From: Jiangella asiatica | Lineage (GTDB): Bacteria > Actinomycetota > Actinomycetes > Jiangellales > Jiangellaceae | Direction: 5' to 3' | Length of the DNA stretch: 64,000 bases | Assembly (NCBI RefSeq): GCF_004349065.1 | Contig: NZ_SMKZ01000026.1 | Coordinates: forward strand, 1 to 64,000 | Part shown: one piece after another, positions 15,888 through 24,528 of the stretch | Layout of the letters: each line of letters begins with the position of its first letter | Position numbering within the stretch: position 1 is the first letter of the stretch | The notes under the pieces: model-generated | Told to the model about the DNA's origin: nothing | The model's database searches: none | The model's input: only the letters and a program-made list of their open reading frames with translations | Program-made: the position numbers and the translations under genes

Positions 15888-17359
15888 CGATGGCGAACGT
15901 CCTGCGCCTGGTGAAGATGCTGCTGAGCCTGCCGCGTAGGCGGGTGAACGGGGTTGCGTCGCTGCTGACCGGCTGGTGGCTTGTCCGGCTGCTCTGGCGA
16001 CTCAAGGCATTGGTTGCCGCGACGCTCGTCGTCGTGTTCGCGTACTCGACGTGGGGTTGGGTCGGCCTGATCCTGGTGGCGGTCGTGCCGCCGCTGGCGT
16101 CGTTGACGTGGCGGGCTGTGCATCCGCAGTCGCATGGGTGGTTCGTGAACCGGCTCCTGGCCCGGCACCGGCTTCGCCACCTCTACCGGGCGCGGTGGGA
16201 CGCCGTCATGGTCGCCTGCAACCTGCACCGGCCCCTGCCCGGCGGCGACCACCTCACCCCGCGGCTGGTGACGGTGTCGCTGGCTTCGGTGGGGGACGTG
16301 CTGCACGTCCGGTTGCTGGATGGGCAGGCGCCGGCCGACTTCACCCGCCAGGCCGACGAGCTGGCGCACGCGTTCGGCGTCCCCGACGTCCGCGTCGTCG
16401 CCGCCGGCCCTGGCCGGGTCGAGCTGGTCCTCGTGGAACGCGATGTGCTGGCCGAACCGGTCATCCTCGACGACGTGCCTGCGGTGACGGATCTGCGCAG
16501 GGTGCGGTTCGCGATCGGTGAGGACGGCCGCTGGCGCACCCGTGACTACGCGAACATCGCGGCCGAGGTCGGCGGTGGTGTCCCCGGCTCCGGCAAGACC
16601 GCCGGTGAGACGTCGCTGGCGTGCGGGCTGATCCAAAACCCCGCCGTGCAATACGTCGTGATCGACGGGAAGGGCGGCGAGGACTGGTCCTGGATCACGC
16701 CAAGGGCTGCCGCGTACTGCGCCGAGGACGAGAACCTCGAGGCGGTGCTGGCCGTCGTCGAACAGGTCCACGGGCTGATGCGGCACCGGCTCAAGACGCA
16801 GAAGCGCGAGCGGGGTGGAGCGAACTTCTGGAACCTGCCCCTCGACCCCGCCCATCCGGCCGTGTTCGTGGTCGTCGATGAGGTGCAGACGTTCACCGAC
16901 CCCAAGGGCATGGACAACGACACCAAGCAGCTCGCGTTCCAGATCACCGCCCGGTTGTCGGCGTTGGTGAAGAAGGGCCGCTCCGCAGGCATCATCACCC
17001 GCCTGCTCACGCAGAAGCCCACCAGCGACGCGCTGCCGACCGCGATCCGCGACAACGCCTCCGTGCGGACAGCGTGGCGGGTGGTGACCGACGACGCCGC
17101 CGAAGCCATCCTCGGGCCGGTCGTGCGCCGCTCGGACATCACCCCGGTCGACATCGGCGAGGAGATGCGCGGCGTGGCCGTGGTCGCCAACGCCGCTGGA
17201 CGGCTGGAACGGGTCCGGTTCCCCTACGTCGACGAGCACACCGCCGAGGCCATCGCCACCCGCGTGGCCGACCTGCGCCGCGAGCTGACCGACTTCGGCA
17301 CACCCACCACCGACGCCGGCGAGGGTGCGTCGGGCGAGACTGCGGGGGTGAAGGCGTGA
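15884..17359 (+). CDS. FtsK/SpoIIIE-type DNA translocase (AICE Tra protein)
   Basis: A 491-residue protein. Hydrophobic helices at about 30-75 anchor it in the membrane. The motor domain has Walker A GVPGSGKT near 232-240, Walker B VFVVVDEVQTF near 327-337 and the sensor block LLTQKPTSDALPTAIRDN. Relatives such as TraSA/TraB pump double-stranded plasmid DNA between mycelia as a hexamer. Start GTG 15884 overlaps the preceding stop; ATG 15890 is also possible. The stop overlaps the rep start by GTGA. Confidence 0.88.
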   Translation: MTMANVLRLVKMLLSLPRRRVNGVASLLTGWWLVRLLWRLKALVAATLVVVFAYSTWGWVGLILVAVVPPLASLTWRAVHPQSHGWFVNRLLARHRLRHLYRARWDAVMVACNLHRPLPGGDHLTPRLVTVSLASVGDVLHVRLLDGQAPADFTRQADELAHAFGVPDVRVVAAGPGRVELVLVERDVLAEPVILDDVPAVTDLRRVRFAIGEDGRWRTRDYANIAAEVGGGVPGSGKTAGETSLACGLIQNPAVQYVVIDGKGGEDWSWITPRAAAYCAEDENLEAVLAVVEQVHGLMRHRLKTQKRERGGANFWNLPLDPAHPAVFVVVDEVQTFTDPKGMDNDTKQLAFQITARLSALVKKGRSAGIITRLLTQKPTSDALPTAIRDNASVRTAWRVVTDDAAEAILGPVVRRSDITPVDIGEEMRGVAVVANAAGRLERVRFPYVDEHTAEAIATRVADLRRELTDFGTPTTDAGEGASGETAGVKA

Positions 17360-18924
17360 CCGTCACGCCACTGACCGCGGGTCTGCCGGACGACGCCACC
17401 CTGCGTGAGCTCGCCGCCGCGAAAGGCGTCTGTGTCCGGCCGATCCTGCAACACGTCACCGACACCATGACCGGAGCGTCGCGGACGGTGGTGATCCGGT
17501 GTGGGGCCACGCGCGCCAAGGTCTGCCCCTCGTGTGCCGACGCTGCCCGGCGTCTCAGGATTCAGCAGTGCCGCGAGGGCTGGCACCTCACCGACGACCC
17601 ACCCAGGCCCGAGACGGCCGACCCCGATGATCCGGCGGGCGACGGTGCGGACGACGACGGCGACCAAGCCGACGACGAGACTGGTCGGCGGGTGCGGTCG
17701 ACCCGGCGACGCCAGGACGCCCCGGACCTCCCGCGGCTGGCTGTCTCCGATCGGACGACGGGTCGCGTGTTCACCTCGCAGGATGGGAAGACCTACCGGC
17801 CGTCGATGTTCGTCACGCTCACGCTGCCGTCATACGGGCGCGTCACGGGTGAGGGTGTGCCGGTCGACCCGTCGAGTTACGACTATCGGCGGGCGGCGCT
17901 GGATGCGATGCACTTCCCGAAGCTAATGGACCGGTTCTGGCAGAACCTGCGCCGCGCCACCGGCTACAGCGTGCAGTACTTCGCCACCGTCGAGCCACAG
18001 CGCCGTCTCGCCCCTCACCTGCACGCCGCCATCCGCGGTGCCATCCCCAGGAAGTTGCTCAAGCAGGTGGTGGCGGCGACGTATCACCAAGTGTGGTGGC
18101 CGCAGCTCGACGACCCCGCCTACACCGATGTGCTGCCGGCGTGGGACGAGCTGGCCCACGCCTACGTCGACTCGCAGACGGGTGCCGTGCTGCCGTCGTG
18201 GGATGAGGCGCTGGACACCCTCGACGACGACCCCGACGCGACGCCGGCACACGTCATCCGCGCCGGCACTCAGGTCGACATCCAAGGCGTCATCGCCGGA
18301 ACCCCACAAGCCGACCGGGTCATCGGCTACCTCACCAAGTACCTCACGAAGTCCATCACCGACCCCCTCCACGACGACAACGACGGCGAGGCACCCATCT
18401 CGGCCGCGCGGCGTGCGCACATCGACCGGCTCGCCGACGAGGTCCGCTGGCTGCCCTGCTCACCCACCTGCGCGAACTGGCTGCGCTACGGCGTCCAACC
18501 CAAGGACGCAAAGGGCGGCATGGAGCCCGGCCGCTGCGGGTCCAAGGCCCACGACCGGGATCACCTCGGGCTCGGTGGCCGCCGCGTCCTCGTGTCCCGC
18601 CGCTGGACCGGGAAGACCCTCGACCAGCATCGCGCCGACAGGGCCGCCGTCGTCCGCGCCGTCCTCGCCGAAGCCGGGATCGAGATGGACGACCACGACG
18701 AGCTTCCGGCAACCGCCACCACCCCCGATGGCAGGCCGCGTTTCGTCTGGACCGTCACCCACCCCGGCGACGTCGACGGCCCCACCTACGCCCGCCTGAT
18801 CGCGCACGCCATCGCCCAGAGACAGCGGTGGCGAACGCAATACGAGAACGCCAAGACCCGCGCCGGACCGGCGTCGCCGGATCTTTCGGCAACCACAACC
18901 CAAGCCGCTGCCCCGGCGGCGTGA
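17356..18924 (+). CDS. RepSA-like rolling-circle replication initiator
   Basis: A 522-residue initiator. A CPSC knuckle is near residue 57, followed by an acidic low-complexity stretch. The HUH metal-binding motif (PHLHAAIRG) is near 219 and the YLTKYLTK motif with two candidate nucleophilic tyrosines is near 324-328. These are the marks of RepSA-type initiators of actinomycete elements, which nick the double-strand origin and start rolling-circle replication. The start is GTG, coupled to tra. The double-strand origin is not identified; in pSAM2 it lies within or next to rep. Confidence 0.87.
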   Translation: MTVTPLTAGLPDDATLRELAAAKGVCVRPILQHVTDTMTGASRTVVIRCGATRAKVCPSCADAARRLRIQQCREGWHLTDDPPRPETADPDDPAGDGADDDGDQADDETGRRVRSTRRRQDAPDLPRLAVSDRTTGRVFTSQDGKTYRPSMFVTLTLPSYGRVTGEGVPVDPSSYDYRRAALDAMHFPKLMDRFWQNLRRATGYSVQYFATVEPQRRLAPHLHAAIRGAIPRKLLKQVVAATYHQVWWPQLDDPAYTDVLPAWDELAHAYVDSQTGAVLPSWDEALDTLDDDPDATPAHVIRAGTQVDIQGVIAGTPQADRVIGYLTKYLTKSITDPLHDDNDGEAPISAARRAHIDRLADEVRWLPCSPTCANWLRYGVQPKDAKGGMEPGRCGSKAHDRDHLGLGGRRVLVSRRWTGKTLDQHRADRAAVVRAVLAEAGIEMDDHDELPATATTPDGRPRFVWTVTHPGDVDGPTYARLIAHAIAQRQRWRTQYENAKTRAGPASPDLSATTTQAAAPAA

Positions 18925-18942
18925 CAGAAGGGAACCACCATC

Positions 18943-19155
18943 ATGGATCGGCTGTTGACCGTCGATGAGGCTGCCGAGCTGCTCGGCACCACATCCCGGT
19001 TTCCCCGGCGGCTGATCGCCGAACGGCGAATCCAGTTCGTCAAGATCGGCCGGCACGTTCGCATCCCGGCCTCGGTCCTCGCCGCCTACATCAAGGACCG
19101 CACGGTCGAGGCGACGAGGCGCACCCGTCGTGACCCGTACGGGCGGGTGTTCTGA
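18943..19155 (+). CDS. xis: excisionase (Xis)
   Basis: A 70-residue protein with a MerR-like excisionase winged helix: LLTVDEAAELLGTTSRFPRR, then FVKIGRHVRIPASVLAAYIK. It directs the integrase towards excision. It lies 18 bp after rep behind GAAGGGA and overlaps the integrase start by one base (TGATG), the standard AICE order. Confidence 0.9.
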   Translation: MDRLLTVDEAAELLGTTSRFPRRLIAERRIQFVKIGRHVRIPASVLAAYIKDRTVEATRRTRRDPYGRVF

Positions 19156-20315
19156 TGGCGAAGAAGCGACGCTTTGGGCGAGTGCGCAAGCTGCCGTCGG
19201 GCCGGTTCCAGGCTCGGTATCACGGCCCAGACGGGACGGACCGACCCGCGCCGTACACATTCGCGACCAAGACCGACGCCAACGTGTGGCTGTCGGACAA
19301 GGAAGCGGAGATTCGACGCGGCGACTGGCTGGACCCCGAAGCCGGGATGATCCCGCTCGCCGAGTACGGAGGGGCTTGGATCGTCGAGCGGCCCAATCTT
19401 CGTCCGCGAACGGTCGCTCTCTACCAAGGCCTGTTCCGGTTGCATATCGAGCCGCAACTCGGAGCGCTCGGGCTGGCCGAGATCTCGCCGGGTCGGGTGC
19501 GGACCTGGCGGAAGGAGCGGCTCGACGCCGGCCTGAGTCCGGTGACGACCGCCAAGGCGTACCGGCTGCTCAAAACCATCATGGGAACCGCGGTCGAAGA
19601 CGGACTGATCCGGCGGAACCCGTGCCAGATCAGGGGAGCGGGCAACGAGGCGAGCCCGGAGCGACGGACCGCCACCCTGACCGAGGTGTTCGCCGTCGCC
19701 GACGCCATCGAACCGCGGTTCAAGGCCCTCGTGCTGCTCGCTGCGTTCGGAACGCTGCGTTGGGGCGAGCTGGTCGGTCTGCACCGTCCGGACATCGACC
19801 TGGACAACCGGACGGTGACAGTTCGCCGCGCCGTCCAGGAGGTCGAGGGCAAGGTCATCGTCTCCACGCCGAAGACCGCTGCAGGCCGCCGCACCGTCGC
19901 CATCCCGGCGTCGCTTGTACCGGACCTGCGCTGGCACCTGCGAGTGTTCGCCGAGCCCGGCCCGGACGGACGGGTGTTCGCCGGGCCGAAGGGCGCGACG
20001 CCTCGCCGGACTAACTTCCAGAAGCATTGGCAACGGGCCGTCACGAAGGCTGGCGTGCCGTGGCTGCACCTGCACGACCTGCGGCACACCGGAGCCACCT
20101 TGGCCGCCGGTACCGGCGCGAGTCTGCGGGAGCTGATGGAGCGACTCGGCCACGCCAGCCCGCGGGCCGCGCTGATCTACCAGCACGCGACCAAGGATCG
20201 TGACCGCGCCATCGCGGATGCTCTCGACGCGCTCGCTCAGGAGCACAAGACCAAGACCGAGCGCCGCGACGATGACGACGACCCGCCGCTCGTCGGCGCG
20301 CCATCGGGCACGTAG
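19155..20315 (+). CDS. int: tyrosine integrase
   Basis: A 386-residue recombinase. The N-terminal SAM-like arm-binding domain lies at about 50-170. Catalytic residues are Arg near 200 (TLRWGELVGL), His-x-x-Arg near 304-308 (HLHDLRHTG), LGHAS near 331 and the nucleophile Tyr342 (ALIYQH). It recombines attP with the tRNA-Gly 3' half. The stop codon lies inside the right candidate arm-type site. The length and all catalytic residues look intact. Confidence 0.94.
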   Translation: MAKKRRFGRVRKLPSGRFQARYHGPDGTDRPAPYTFATKTDANVWLSDKEAEIRRGDWLDPEAGMIPLAEYGGAWIVERPNLRPRTVALYQGLFRLHIEPQLGALGLAEISPGRVRTWRKERLDAGLSPVTTAKAYRLLKTIMGTAVEDGLIRRNPCQIRGAGNEASPERRTATLTEVFAVADAIEPRFKALVLLAAFGTLRWGELVGLHRPDIDLDNRTVTVRRAVQEVEGKVIVSTPKTAAGRRTVAIPASLVPDLRWHLRVFAEPGPDGRVFAGPKGATPRRTNFQKHWQRAVTKAGVPWLHLHDLRHTGATLAAGTGASLRELMERLGHASPRAALIYQHATKDRDRAIADALDALAQEHKTKTERRDDDDDPPLVGAPSGT

Positions 20316-20323
20316 CGGGCACG
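20303..20323 (+). repeat. candidate integrase arm-type site (right)
   Basis: Identical to 6157-6177, with two GGGCACG units 11 bp apart. It includes the last codons and stop of int and lies 74 bp from the att core. A degenerate third copy (GGCACGCG) follows at 20318. Confidence 0.55.
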
Positions 20324-20396
20324 CGCCATGCAAGCGACCCCACAAAGCAAGCGGCCCAGGTCGGCGGGACTGCCGTTGACCTGGGCCGGAACGTTC

Positions 20397-20439
20397 AGAG
20401 CGGGTGACGGGAATCGAACCCGCGTTGTCAGCTTGGGAA
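20397..20439. repeat. attR: 43-bp tRNA-Gly 3' half
   Basis: The core repeat shared with 6022-6064. Here it restores a complete tRNA-Gly gene, as the element supplies the 3' half. A GGCCCAG...CTGGGCC hairpin (20353-20387) between int and attR may end int transcription. Confidence 0.9.
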
Positions 20440-20469
20440 GCTGGAGTTCTACCATTGAACTACACCCGC
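20399..20469 (-). tRNA. tRNA-Gly (anticodon CCC)
   Basis: The minus strand reads GCGGGTGTAGTTCAATGG and so on. The acceptor stem GCGGGTG pairs with CACCCGC, the T-arm is GCGGGTTCGATTCCCGT, and the anticodon loop is TTCCCAA between CCAGC and GCTGA. The outer anticodon-stem pair is a C-A mismatch, otherwise the fold is regular. CCA is not encoded. It is the integration site of the element. Confidence 0.93.
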
Positions 20470-20575
20470 AGCTGCCGCCCACGGGGGCGGCAACGAGGCT
20501 GAGCATACCTGCTTCCCGCCGTGGCGTGCACCCGGGCCGCTTCCGGAACGTTGCTGTCGGCGACGTGTCCGGGAG

Positions 20576-20646
20576 CCTTTGCAATGAGCCCTATACGTAC
20601 CAACGGCCAGGCGCCCCCTGGTGCGTGTAGGTGCTCATTGCAAAGG
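20576..20646 (+). other. 71-bp long hairpin (candidate structured RNA or terminator)
   Basis: The outer arms CCTTTGCAATGAGC and GCTCATTGCAAAGG are perfect complements. The inner arms CCTATACGTACC and GGTGCGTGTAGG pair completely only if two U-G wobbles are allowed on plus-strand RNA. On the minus strand these would be A-C mismatches. It lies between the tRNA and the 3' end of the sensor kinase gene, both on the minus strand. Confidence 0.6.
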
Positions 20647-20685
20647 GGGGCGACGTGAAGTCCCGGCCAGGCCGACGCCCAAGCA

Positions 20686-22587
20686 TCACGCGGCCGGGAC
20701 CGGGGCGCGCACGGGCAGCCGGATCGTGAACGTCGACCCCGAGCCCTCGGTGCTGTCGACGGCGACGGTGCCGCCGTGCGCCTCGACCAGGTGTTTGGTG
20801 ATGGACAGGCCCAGCCCGCTGCCGCCCGTGGAGCGAGTGCGGGAGGTGTCGGTGCGGTAGAAGCGGTCGAAGAGGCGGTCCAGGTGCTCCGCGGCGATGC
20901 CGGGTCCGTCGTCGGTCACCGCCAGGACGACGTCGTCGCCGGTCCGCGAGACGCGCACCCGGACGCGCGCGCCCGGGCCCGAGTACTGCACGGCGTTGGA
21001 GACCAGGTTGCCGAGCGCCTGCCGCAGCCGGGTCGGGTCGGCGTCGACGACGACGCAGTCCGCTGCCTCGACGGTCAGGGACAGCTCGGCCGCGGCGGCC
21101 GACGCACCGTGGGCGGCGGCCACCTGCCGCGCCAGGTGCGCCACGTCGGTCTCCTCCGGATGCAACCGGAGCATCCCGGCGTCGGCCAGGGCGAGGTCCT
21201 GCAGGTCGTCGATGAGCCGCTGCAGCAGGCTGGACTCTTCCAGGAGTGACGAGACCAGCTCGCGGTCCAGCGGGACGACGCCGTCCTCCGCGGCTTCGAG
21301 GTAGCCGCGCACGTTGGCCAGCGGTGTGCGCAGCTCATGGGCGATGTCGCTCACCATCGCCTTGCGCTGTCGCTCGTTCTCCTCGATGGCCGACGCCATC
21401 GCGTTGAAAGCGTGGCCGAGCCGGGCCAACTCGTCCCGGCCGGTCACCCGGACCCTGGCGCCGCGTCCGCCACTGGCCATCCGCTGCGCGGCCGCGGTCA
21501 GGGTGCGGATCGGGTGGGTCAGGCGCCGGCCGGCGAGAACCGTCACGCCGGTGGCGGCTGCCAGGACGGCCAACCCGGTCAGGGCGGTGCGAAGCCACCC
21601 GCCGCCGGAGAACGCGTCGAAGCGGTCGGAGGAGCCGATGTAGAGCAGCGCCGGGTCGGCGAGGTGGGGCTCCATCGCCTGCTGCTGCGCTTCGGACGAA
21701 CACCTCGCCCAGGTGGCTTGGACCATGGGGTCGTCGTGGGCGGGCGGCTCGATGACGGGCAGCCCGTACCCGTCGAACGAGCGCTCGACCGGCACGCCGG
21801 CCTCGTCCATGCATGTGGCGGTGAGCGTGGCTTGGGTCTCGGCCACCTCCCGATCGGCCGCGCTGGGCGCGCTGAGCTCCACCGGAACGCACTCCAGGAC
21901 GTCGACAGTCGTGATCGCGCCCGCGGCGCCGCCCGGCTGTTTGGCGGCGTCCGGAGCTCCCGTGCTCTCCGGGCTCGCTGCCGTCGGTGACCGTGTCGGT
22001 TCCGGCGGGATCTTCGCCGGATCGCCGTACTTCACCGCGCCGTCCGCGCCGACGAACACGCTCGTGTCATCGGTCACCGCCTGCGCGCAGGCCGTCGCCT
22101 GGACGGCGAGGTCGGAGCGCACCTCGAGCTCGCCGGTGGTCAGCGGGAGCTCGGGCGTCGGGGACCAGACCATCGCGCCGTCGCCGGCCATCGACACCGT
22201 GGATGCCGACGCGACACCCATCAACTGCTGCGGCGCCAGCGGGTCGATGTCGGCGGTGGGGGTGGACGGCAGCGGCTCCCCGCCGTCATCGGAGAGAGCA
22301 GCGGAGTCGGCCAGCACCTCGCCGTCGGGGGTTGTCACGGCCACCCGGTTGCCCACCGTGTCGGCGAGCTGGCGCACCAGACTGTCGACATCGTCCCACG
22401 AGTCGTTGCTCTGCGCATAGAACAGCAGCTCCTGATAGACGAGGGTGTCGCTGCTCAGGGTGCGCTCGACCTCGTCGCGGAGCCGGTCGCTGGTGCTCGA
22501 GGTGGCGATCCATGCGGTGGCGGCGATGGAGAAGACCGCGACCCCGAGGAACAGCCCGAGCAGGCGGACGGACAGGTTACGACGCAT
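20686..22587 (-). CDS. sensor histidine kinase with large extracellular domain
   Basis: A 633-residue membrane kinase. TM1 is near 8-30 and TM2 near 336-358, enclosing about 300 extracellular residues. A HAMP domain follows, then HisKA with SDIAHELRTPLANVRGY (His near 417) and HATPase with N, G1 (VTDDGPGIA) and G2 (GGSGLGLSI) boxes. The sensor domain has several cysteines and a TCMDEAGV motif also found in the neighbouring lipoprotein. Its start overlaps the response-regulator end by 11 nt. The pair probably senses envelope stress or an antibiotic and controls the divergent efflux operon. Confidence 0.92.
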   Translation of the reverse strand: MRRNLSVRLLGLFLGVAVFSIAATAWIATSSTSDRLRDEVERTLSSDTLVYQELLFYAQSNDSWDDVDSLVRQLADTVGNRVAVTTPDGEVLADSAALSDDGGEPLPSTPTADIDPLAPQQLMGVASASTVSMAGDGAMVWSPTPELPLTTGELEVRSDLAVQATACAQAVTDDTSVFVGADGAVKYGDPAKIPPEPTRSPTAASPESTGAPDAAKQPGGAAGAITTVDVLECVPVELSAPSAADREVAETQATLTATCMDEAGVPVERSFDGYGLPVIEPPAHDDPMVQATWARCSSEAQQQAMEPHLADPALLYIGSSDRFDAFSGGGWLRTALTGLAVLAAATGVTVLAGRRLTHPIRTLTAAAQRMASGGRGARVRVTGRDELARLGHAFNAMASAIEENERQRKAMVSDIAHELRTPLANVRGYLEAAEDGVVPLDRELVSSLLEESSLLQRLIDDLQDLALADAGMLRLHPEETDVAHLARQVAAAHGASAAAAELSLTVEAADCVVVDADPTRLRQALGNLVSNAVQYSGPGARVRVRVSRTGDDVVLAVTDDGPGIAAEHLDRLFDRFYRTDTSRTRSTGGSGLGLSITKHLVEAHGGTVAVDSTEGSGSTFTIRLPVRAPVPAA

Positions 22588-23287
22588 CGCGCACCCCCGG
22601 GCGGTCGGCCATCTTGTAGCCGACGCCGTACACCGTCAGCAGGTACACGGGATCGGCCGGGTCGGCTTCGATCTTGCGGCGCAGGTTCATCACGTGCACG
22701 TCCACCGTCCGGTCCAGGGCGTAGTGGTCGAAGCCGAACGCCTGCTCCAGCAGCTTCTGCCGGGGGAATGCCCGCCCCGGCTCCGCGGCGAGGCACTCGA
22801 GGATCTTGAACTCGGCCGGCGTGACGTCGATGCGGCGGCCGTCCACGAGGACCTCGTGCCGGTCCGCGTCGACCACCACGGCACCGATGCGGTACGGGCC
22901 GGGCGTCGTGTGCTGCCGGCCGGCTCGCCGCAGGATCGTGCGCACCCGCGCCACCAGCTCGCGCGGGCTGTAGGGCTTGGTCAGGTAGTCGTCGGCTCCC
23001 AGGTCGAGGCCGAGCAGCAGGTCGTCCTCGGTGGAGCGGGCGGTCAGCATGATGATCGGCGTGTCGGACTCCGAGCGCAGGATGCGGCAGACGTCGAGGC
23101 CGTCGACCTTCGGCATCATCACGTCCAGCACCAGCAGGTCGGGCCGTCGGCGGCGCGCTTCGTCCAGCGCGGCGCGGCCATCGTGGGTGACGACGACGGA
23201 GTGGCCCTCGCGCTCGAGGTAACGGCGGACGAGCTCGGCCTGCTTGACGTCGTCCTCGGCAACGAGGATCCGGGCGCCCATGAGCAT
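22577..23287 (-). CDS. OmpR/PhoB-family response regulator
   Basis: A 236-residue regulator. The receiver has AEDD (acidic pocket), LVLDVMMP (phospho-Asp), TAR and KPYS; the C-terminal winged helix ends RTVDVHVMNLRRKIEADP..LLTVYGVGYKM. ATG 23287 (MLMGARIL) and ATG 23281 are both possible. It is co-transcribed with the kinase downstream. Tandem 11-bp direct repeats in the divergent region are likely binding sites. Confidence 0.93.
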   Translation of the reverse strand: MLMGARILVAEDDVKQAELVRRYLEREGHSVVVTHDGRAALDEARRRRPDLLVLDVMMPKVDGLDVCRILRSESDTPIIMLTARSTEDDLLLGLDLGADDYLTKPYSPRELVARVRTILRRAGRQHTTPGPYRIGAVVVDADRHEVLVDGRRIDVTPAEFKILECLAAEPGRAFPRQKLLEQAFGFDHYALDRTVDVHVMNLRRKIEADPADPVYLLTVYGVGYKMADRPGVRDAS

Positions 23288-23303
23288 CGAGTGTGGCAGG
23301 AAC

Positions 23304-23358
23304 CTGTCAGGAAGCTGTGAAGAGCGTGGATCTGACCGCTTCTTCACAGGTTCTTCAC
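23304..23358. promoter_or_regulatory. divergent control region with 11-bp-spaced direct repeats
   Basis: CTGTCAGGAAG-CTGTGAAGAGC (23304-23325) is one tandem pair and TTCTTCACAGG-TTCTTCAC (23340-23358) another in the opposite sense. CTGTGAAG and CTTCACAG form an inverted repeat. An 11-bp period is what OmpR-family dimers bind. The site lies between the regulator gene and the lipoprotein/efflux operon. Confidence 0.6.
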
Positions 23359-23382
23359 CGCCGCCTCCGCACCCTTCTCGGC

Positions 23383-24528
23383 ATGACGAATTGGCGAGCA
23401 CGGGCGCGGCTGCTGGCCTTCGCCTGCGTGACGGGGCTGGTGCTGACCGGATGCGGCGACGACGGCGGCCAGGCCGACGACCAGGTGAACGGCGCGGGGT
23501 CGGGCGAGACGGAAGGCGCTGAGGACCAGAGCCCGCTGGCGGAGTTCCTCGGCGAGGGCGCCGGTTTCGCGGCCACCGGCCGGATGGTGACGATGGCCTC
23601 TTCCGCGGGTGACCTGTCGGAGGAGGATCGGCAGAAGATGCGCCGGGTCGAGGAGCTCGTCGCGGAATGCATGCGGGAGCAGGGATTCGAGTACGTCCCG
23701 ATGGACCCGGCCGGTGGCGGTGACGCGGAGGATGACCCGTTCGCCGACGCGTTCTCGCTTCCGCCGGACGAGTTCGCCCGCGAGTACGGCTACGGCATCA
23801 GCACGCTGATGGGTGCCGAGGCGCCGGAGGGTGAGGCCGAGGACCCGAACCAGGAGATCCGCGAGGGCCTGTCCGAGTCGGCACGCGAGGCGTACGACCA
23901 GGCGCTGTGGGGCGACCTGGCCGAGGTCAGCGAGGGTGGTGGCGCGGTGTCGGTGCAGCCGTTGCCGTCCGAGGACGGTGCGGGCGCCGGCGAGCCGGGC
24001 TGCCACCAACAGGCCAGCGACGAGGTCCACGGCGAGCAGGAGGGAGCCGTGACCGGCCCGGACATGAGCGAGTTCGAGGGCCTGTTCGACGACATGGAGG
24101 CACTCCGGCAGCGGATCGAGAGCGACCCGCGGGTCACCGAGGCGACGGGGGCGTGGGCGGACTGCATGGCCGCGGCCGGGTACAGCGATGTCGAGACCAT
24201 CCACGATCCCGAGGACCAAGTGATGTCCCGGATGAGCGAGCTGTACGGCTGGGACACCCAGGGCGAGGGCGAGGAGGGCCAGACCAACGTCATTGCCGGC
24301 CCGGAGGAGCCCGACGTCGACGAGGCCGCCCTTCGGGAGCTGCAGGACTTCGAGATCGCCATCGCCACCGCGGACTACGAGTGTGAGCAGGAGCACTACG
24401 CGGACGTCCAGCGTGAGGTCGCGGTGGCGATGGAGGAGCAGTTCGTCGAGGAGCACCGCGCCGAGCTGGAGCGCTACCGCGACGCCATGGCCGAAGGGCC
24501 GGCAGGGCACGCCGGTGGCCTCGGGTGA
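23383..24528 (+). CDS. secreted lipoprotein
   Basis: A 381-residue acidic lipoprotein. The signal peptide ends in LVLTGC with the lipidated cysteine at about 24. The mature part is helical and holds cysteines in repeated C-M-x-x-x-G contexts (AECMREQGFEY, ADCMAAAGYSD), a pattern I know from other actinobacterial lipoproteins. It heads an operon with a membrane-fusion protein and MacB-like transporter through a GTGA overlap. It may act as periplasmic partner or as a ligand for the sensor kinase, which shares the C-M-x-x-x-G motif. Confidence 0.8.
   Translation: MTNWRARARLLAFACVTGLVLTGCGDDGGQADDQVNGAGSGETEGAEDQSPLAEFLGEGAGFAATGRMVTMASSAGDLSEEDRQKMRRVEELVAECMREQGFEYVPMDPAGGGDAEDDPFADAFSLPPDEFAREYGYGISTLMGAEAPEGEAEDPNQEIREGLSESAREAYDQALWGDLAEVSEGGGAVSVQPLPSEDGAGAGEPGCHQQASDEVHGEQEGAVTGPDMSEFEGLFDDMEALRQRIESDPRVTEATGAWADCMAAAGYSDVETIHDPEDQVMSRMSELYGWDTQGEGEEGQTNVIAGPEEPDVDEAALRELQDFEIAIATADYECEQEHYADVQREVAVAMEEQFVEEHRAELERYRDAMAEGPAGHAGGLG

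Larger units (their letters stand above)
6022..20439. mobile_element. AICE (pSAM2-type integrative conjugative element) in tRNA-Gly
   Basis: A 14.4-kb element bounded by identical 43-bp repeats (6022-6064 and 20397-20439). It carries the AICE backbone in one direction: Pra-like activator, small coupled genes, FtsK/SpoIIIE-type translocase, RepSA-like HUH initiator, Xis and tyrosine integrase next to attR. The cargo at 6294-13727 includes VapBC, an OLD-family nuclease and regulators. AICEs excise, replicate by rolling circle and move double-stranded DNA with a single Tra protein. The backbone looks intact apart from a likely frameshift in one cargo gene. Confidence 0.92.

Noticed and set aside
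15149-17239. Long minus-strand open frame opposite the tra region
   Set aside because: High-GC shadow frame. The plus strand has coupled genes with clear motifs throughout.
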